Assembly: GCA_012799315.1 (NCBI GenBank)
Contig: JAAZLM010000188.1
Span: forward strand, 1-6,437
Origin: Clostridiales bacterium
GTDB taxonomy: Bacteria > Bacillota > Clostridia > Oscillospirales > Ruminococcaceae
Reading direction: 5' to 3'
Length of the DNA: 6,437 bases
In this document: in pieces, positions 5,054 to 6,437 of the stretch
Position numbering within the stretch: the first letter of the stretch is position 1
Layout of the letters: every line of letters starts with the position of its first letter
Notes under the pieces: model-generated
What the model saw: the letters and a program-made list of their open reading frames with translations, nothing else
What the model was told of the DNA's origin: nothing
Databases searched by the model: none
Made by a program: the position numbers and the translations under genes

Positions 5054-6250
5054 ATGGCTAGAAAAATCAAGCGAGGAAGAAATATTTACAGACGCAGAAA
5101 AAGTAAATTTAGAAGTATTATCACAACTTCTCTTTGGGTTATTTTAATCGGCGCTATCGGATTTGTCGGTTTCAGTGTAGCCGGTCCTTTCATAGATTAT
5201 CTTCGCACAAAAGACGATAATACTAGTGATATATCTCAATGGACACCGCCACCATCGGAGCCATCAGCCGATTCATCGGCGGATGATAGTGAGGCACCCT
5301 CATCACCCGACGAAACGAGCGAACCCACCACCGCACAAGAGGGCAATATAGCAATTGAAGTGCCCGTTCAGGAGGTGCAAAGCGAGGAAAAGCTGACGGC
5401 ATTCCTATCACGGGCAAAGACGGACGGATATAATGCTGTCGTGATCCAGCTAAAAGATGAAACGGGATTGTTCCTTTACGATACAAGCAATGAAATTGCT
5501 ATTTCTGCAAATACAGTCGGCAGTGAGATGAAACTTGCCGATATAGTAGCAAAAATCAAAGGTGAAAATTTAGTGCCGATCGCACGTATCCATACCCTCA
5601 AGGATGCGCTGAATACGCAGTATTCACGTGATATTAACTACCAATTCAAAGATGGTGGCACAGTATGGCTAGATAATGCACCTGCAAAAGGTGGGAAGAG
5701 ATGGATATCCCCATTCAATGAGGCATCAGTGGATTTCATATGCGATATATCGGATGAAATTACTAATGCAGGATTTGAGCAGATCATATACTCCTCTATG
5801 GTATTCCCATCGTTCCACAATGCGGATTATGGTTATATCGGTGACAAGATTAAGCCTGAAACTAGATGGACTGGATTAATCGAATTATATAATGAGGCGG
5901 AAAAAATAGTCAAAGCCAATAAGGCAACTTCTATATTAGAAGTATCGGCGAAGGCTGCAATCGAAGGAACCGAAGAAGTATATAAAGTGGATCAATTGCA
6001 GAATAGGACTATTACTGCTGTATATAATGCCGATGAAATCGGCAAGAAGCTCACTGTCGGCGATGACACAATCACTATACCCGATAAAACTGATGAAGCA
6101 GTGACTACTGTGTTCAAATCCTTGGCTGAAAGTGCCGATGGAATTGAGATCATCCCCTGTATAGAAAAAGCAGGTCTTAACGATACAGAATTGCTAGATG
6201 CAATAAAAGCAGTAAAAGATTTAGGATATAAATCATATATTATAAGATAG
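5054..6250 (+). CDS. Membrane-anchored extracytoplasmic TIM-barrel protein, DUF4015/putative glycoside hydrolase-like
   Basis: A 398-residue protein in three parts. A very basic cytoplasmic N-terminus (1-20) leads to one membrane helix (about 21-44), giving an N-in anchor without a clear cleavage site. A low-complexity Pro/Ser/Asp/Glu linker (about 52-97) then carries a globular domain (about 98-398). That domain follows the DUF4015 (PF13200, putative glycosyl hydrolase) pattern: AVVIQLKDETG (128-138), LVPIARIHTLKD (173-184), GTVWLD (202-207), KRWISPFNEASVDFICDISDEI (215-236) and GFEQIIYSSMVFPS (240-253). Family members have FDYxRFP at the end of the last segment; here it is YSSMVFP, with Ser247 and Ser248 in place of the Asp and Tyr, which argues against normal glycosidase chemistry. 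A surface or cell-wall-binding role is possible. It follows rnfA by 31 bases and probably shares its transcript. Family call moderate; no substrate can be named. Confidence 0.72.
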   Translation: MARKIKRGRNIYRRRKSKFRSIITTSLWVILIGAIGFVGFSVAGPFIDYLRTKDDNTSDISQWTPPPSEPSADSSADDSEAPSSPDETSEPTTAQEGNIAIEVPVQEVQSEEKLTAFLSRAKTDGYNAVVIQLKDETGLFLYDTSNEIAISANTVGSEMKLADIVAKIKGENLVPIARIHTLKDALNTQYSRDINYQFKDGGTVWLDNAPAKGGKRWISPFNEASVDFICDISDEITNAGFEQIIYSSMVFPSFHNADYGYIGDKIKPETRWTGLIELYNEAEKIVKANKATSILEVSAKAAIEGTEEVYKVDQLQNRTITAVYNADEIGKKLTVGDDTITIPDKTDEAVTTVFKSLAESADGIEIIPCIEKAGLNDTELLDAIKAVKDLGYKSYIIR

Positions 6251-6305
6251 CAATAACTCCCATTCATATAGGGAGAATGCTGGCAAAATTAATACAGATA
6301 AAATA

Positions 6306-6343
6306 ACAATCCCCCTTGGCGCATTGACGCCGAGGGGGATTGT
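6306..6343. terminator. GC-rich intrinsic terminator, probably bidirectional
   Basis: A 16-bp stem, 6306-6321 (ACAATCCCCCTTGGCG) with 6328-6343 (CGCCGAGGGGGATTGT), has one G-T type pair and the loop CATTGA. On the plus strand only the interrupted ATTATT follows; on the minus strand TTATTTTATC follows, a better U-rich tail. It would end both the rnfDEA/DUF4015 transcript and the convergent gene on the right. Confidence 0.75.
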
Positions 6344-6370
6344 ATTATTGCGATTAAATCCGCATAGATA

Positions 6371-6437
6371 TTAAAGAGTGATTTCTAGCTTGTTGTCGCC
6401 AGCATTTGCAGCAACAGCATCGCTGCCCGACACTTTA
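6371..6437 (-). CDS. 3' end of a convergent gene, product unknown (partial)
   Basis: On the minus strand an open frame enters from the right edge and ends at TAA (6373-6371) after 21 visible codons, reading KVSGSDAVAANAGDNK then LEITL. The stretch is rich in Ala, Asp and Asn and ends in a beta-like strand, as some exported or surface proteins do, but this is too short to assign a family. Support for it being real comes from the frame being open to the edge, the sensible codon use and the terminator placed 28 bases after its stop with its better U-tract in this orientation. There is no ribosome-site evidence because the start lies outside. Confidence 0.45.
   Translation of the reverse strand, partial: KVSGSDAVAANAGDNKLEITL

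Noticed and set aside
6257..6275. CTCCC/GGGAG inverted repeat after the DUF4015-type gene
   Set aside because: The stem is only 5 bp with a nine-base loop and no T-run; the strong hairpin at 6306-6343 is the better terminator.

Overview
The window reads as chromosomal DNA from a low-to-medium GC Firmicute, most likely an uncultured gut-type Clostridia (Oscillospirales-like). The grounds are strong AGGAGG-type ribosome binding sites, a TTG start, an orphan ECF-transporter S component, a MecA-type Clp adaptor, Rnf-type membrane subunits and a membrane-anchored DUF4015-type protein. The taxon is an inference from gene content and style. There is no sign of phage, insertion sequences, CRISPR, tRNA or rRNA, and no gene-free stretch longer than about 130 bases.

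Layout. (1) 1-1226: the 3' part of a pyridoxal/pyridoxamine kinase gene that enters from outside the window, overlapping by ATGA with an ECF S-component gene; together they look like a vitamin B6 uptake-and-trapping pair. (2) 1227-2007: a good sigma-A-type promoter and the TTG-started ribulose-phosphate 3-epimerase gene rpe. (3) 2005-2040: a long hairpin that overlaps the stop codons of rpe and of the convergent gene, a probable two-way terminator. (4) 2018-2596, minus strand: a MecA-like adaptor; its start is placed at 2596, well inside the longest open frame. (5) 2597-2703: a divergent intergenic region with a perfect 22-bp palindrome. (6) 2704-5022: three tightly packed genes, rnfD-rnfE-rnfA. 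(7) 5054-6250: a membrane-anchored, extracytoplasmic TIM-barrel protein of the DUF4015/putative glycosidase type. (8) 6306-6343: a GC-rich hairpin, then the last 21 codons of a convergent gene on the minus strand.

The most interesting part is region 6. A normal Rnf complex has six subunits (C, D, G, E, A, B). Here only the membrane subunits D, E and A are present, with MecA on one side and a DUF4015-type protein on the other; the NADH/FMN subunit C, flavoprotein G and ferredoxin-type subunit B are absent from the cluster. In addition, three of the four cysteines that hold the [2Fe-2S] cluster between RnfA and RnfE in classical Rnf/Nqr are replaced (Ala34 and Ser117 in RnfE, Ser29 in RnfA; only RnfA Cys117 is kept), and RnfD carries an unusual acidic C-terminal tail. 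This looks like a derived Rnf-like membrane module that has lost the classical electron path or been reused for another job. The neighbouring DUF4015-type protein also lacks the acidic FDYxRFP-type motif of its family, so it may be a non-catalytic binding protein. These functional readings are inferences; the residue differences are read directly from the sequence.
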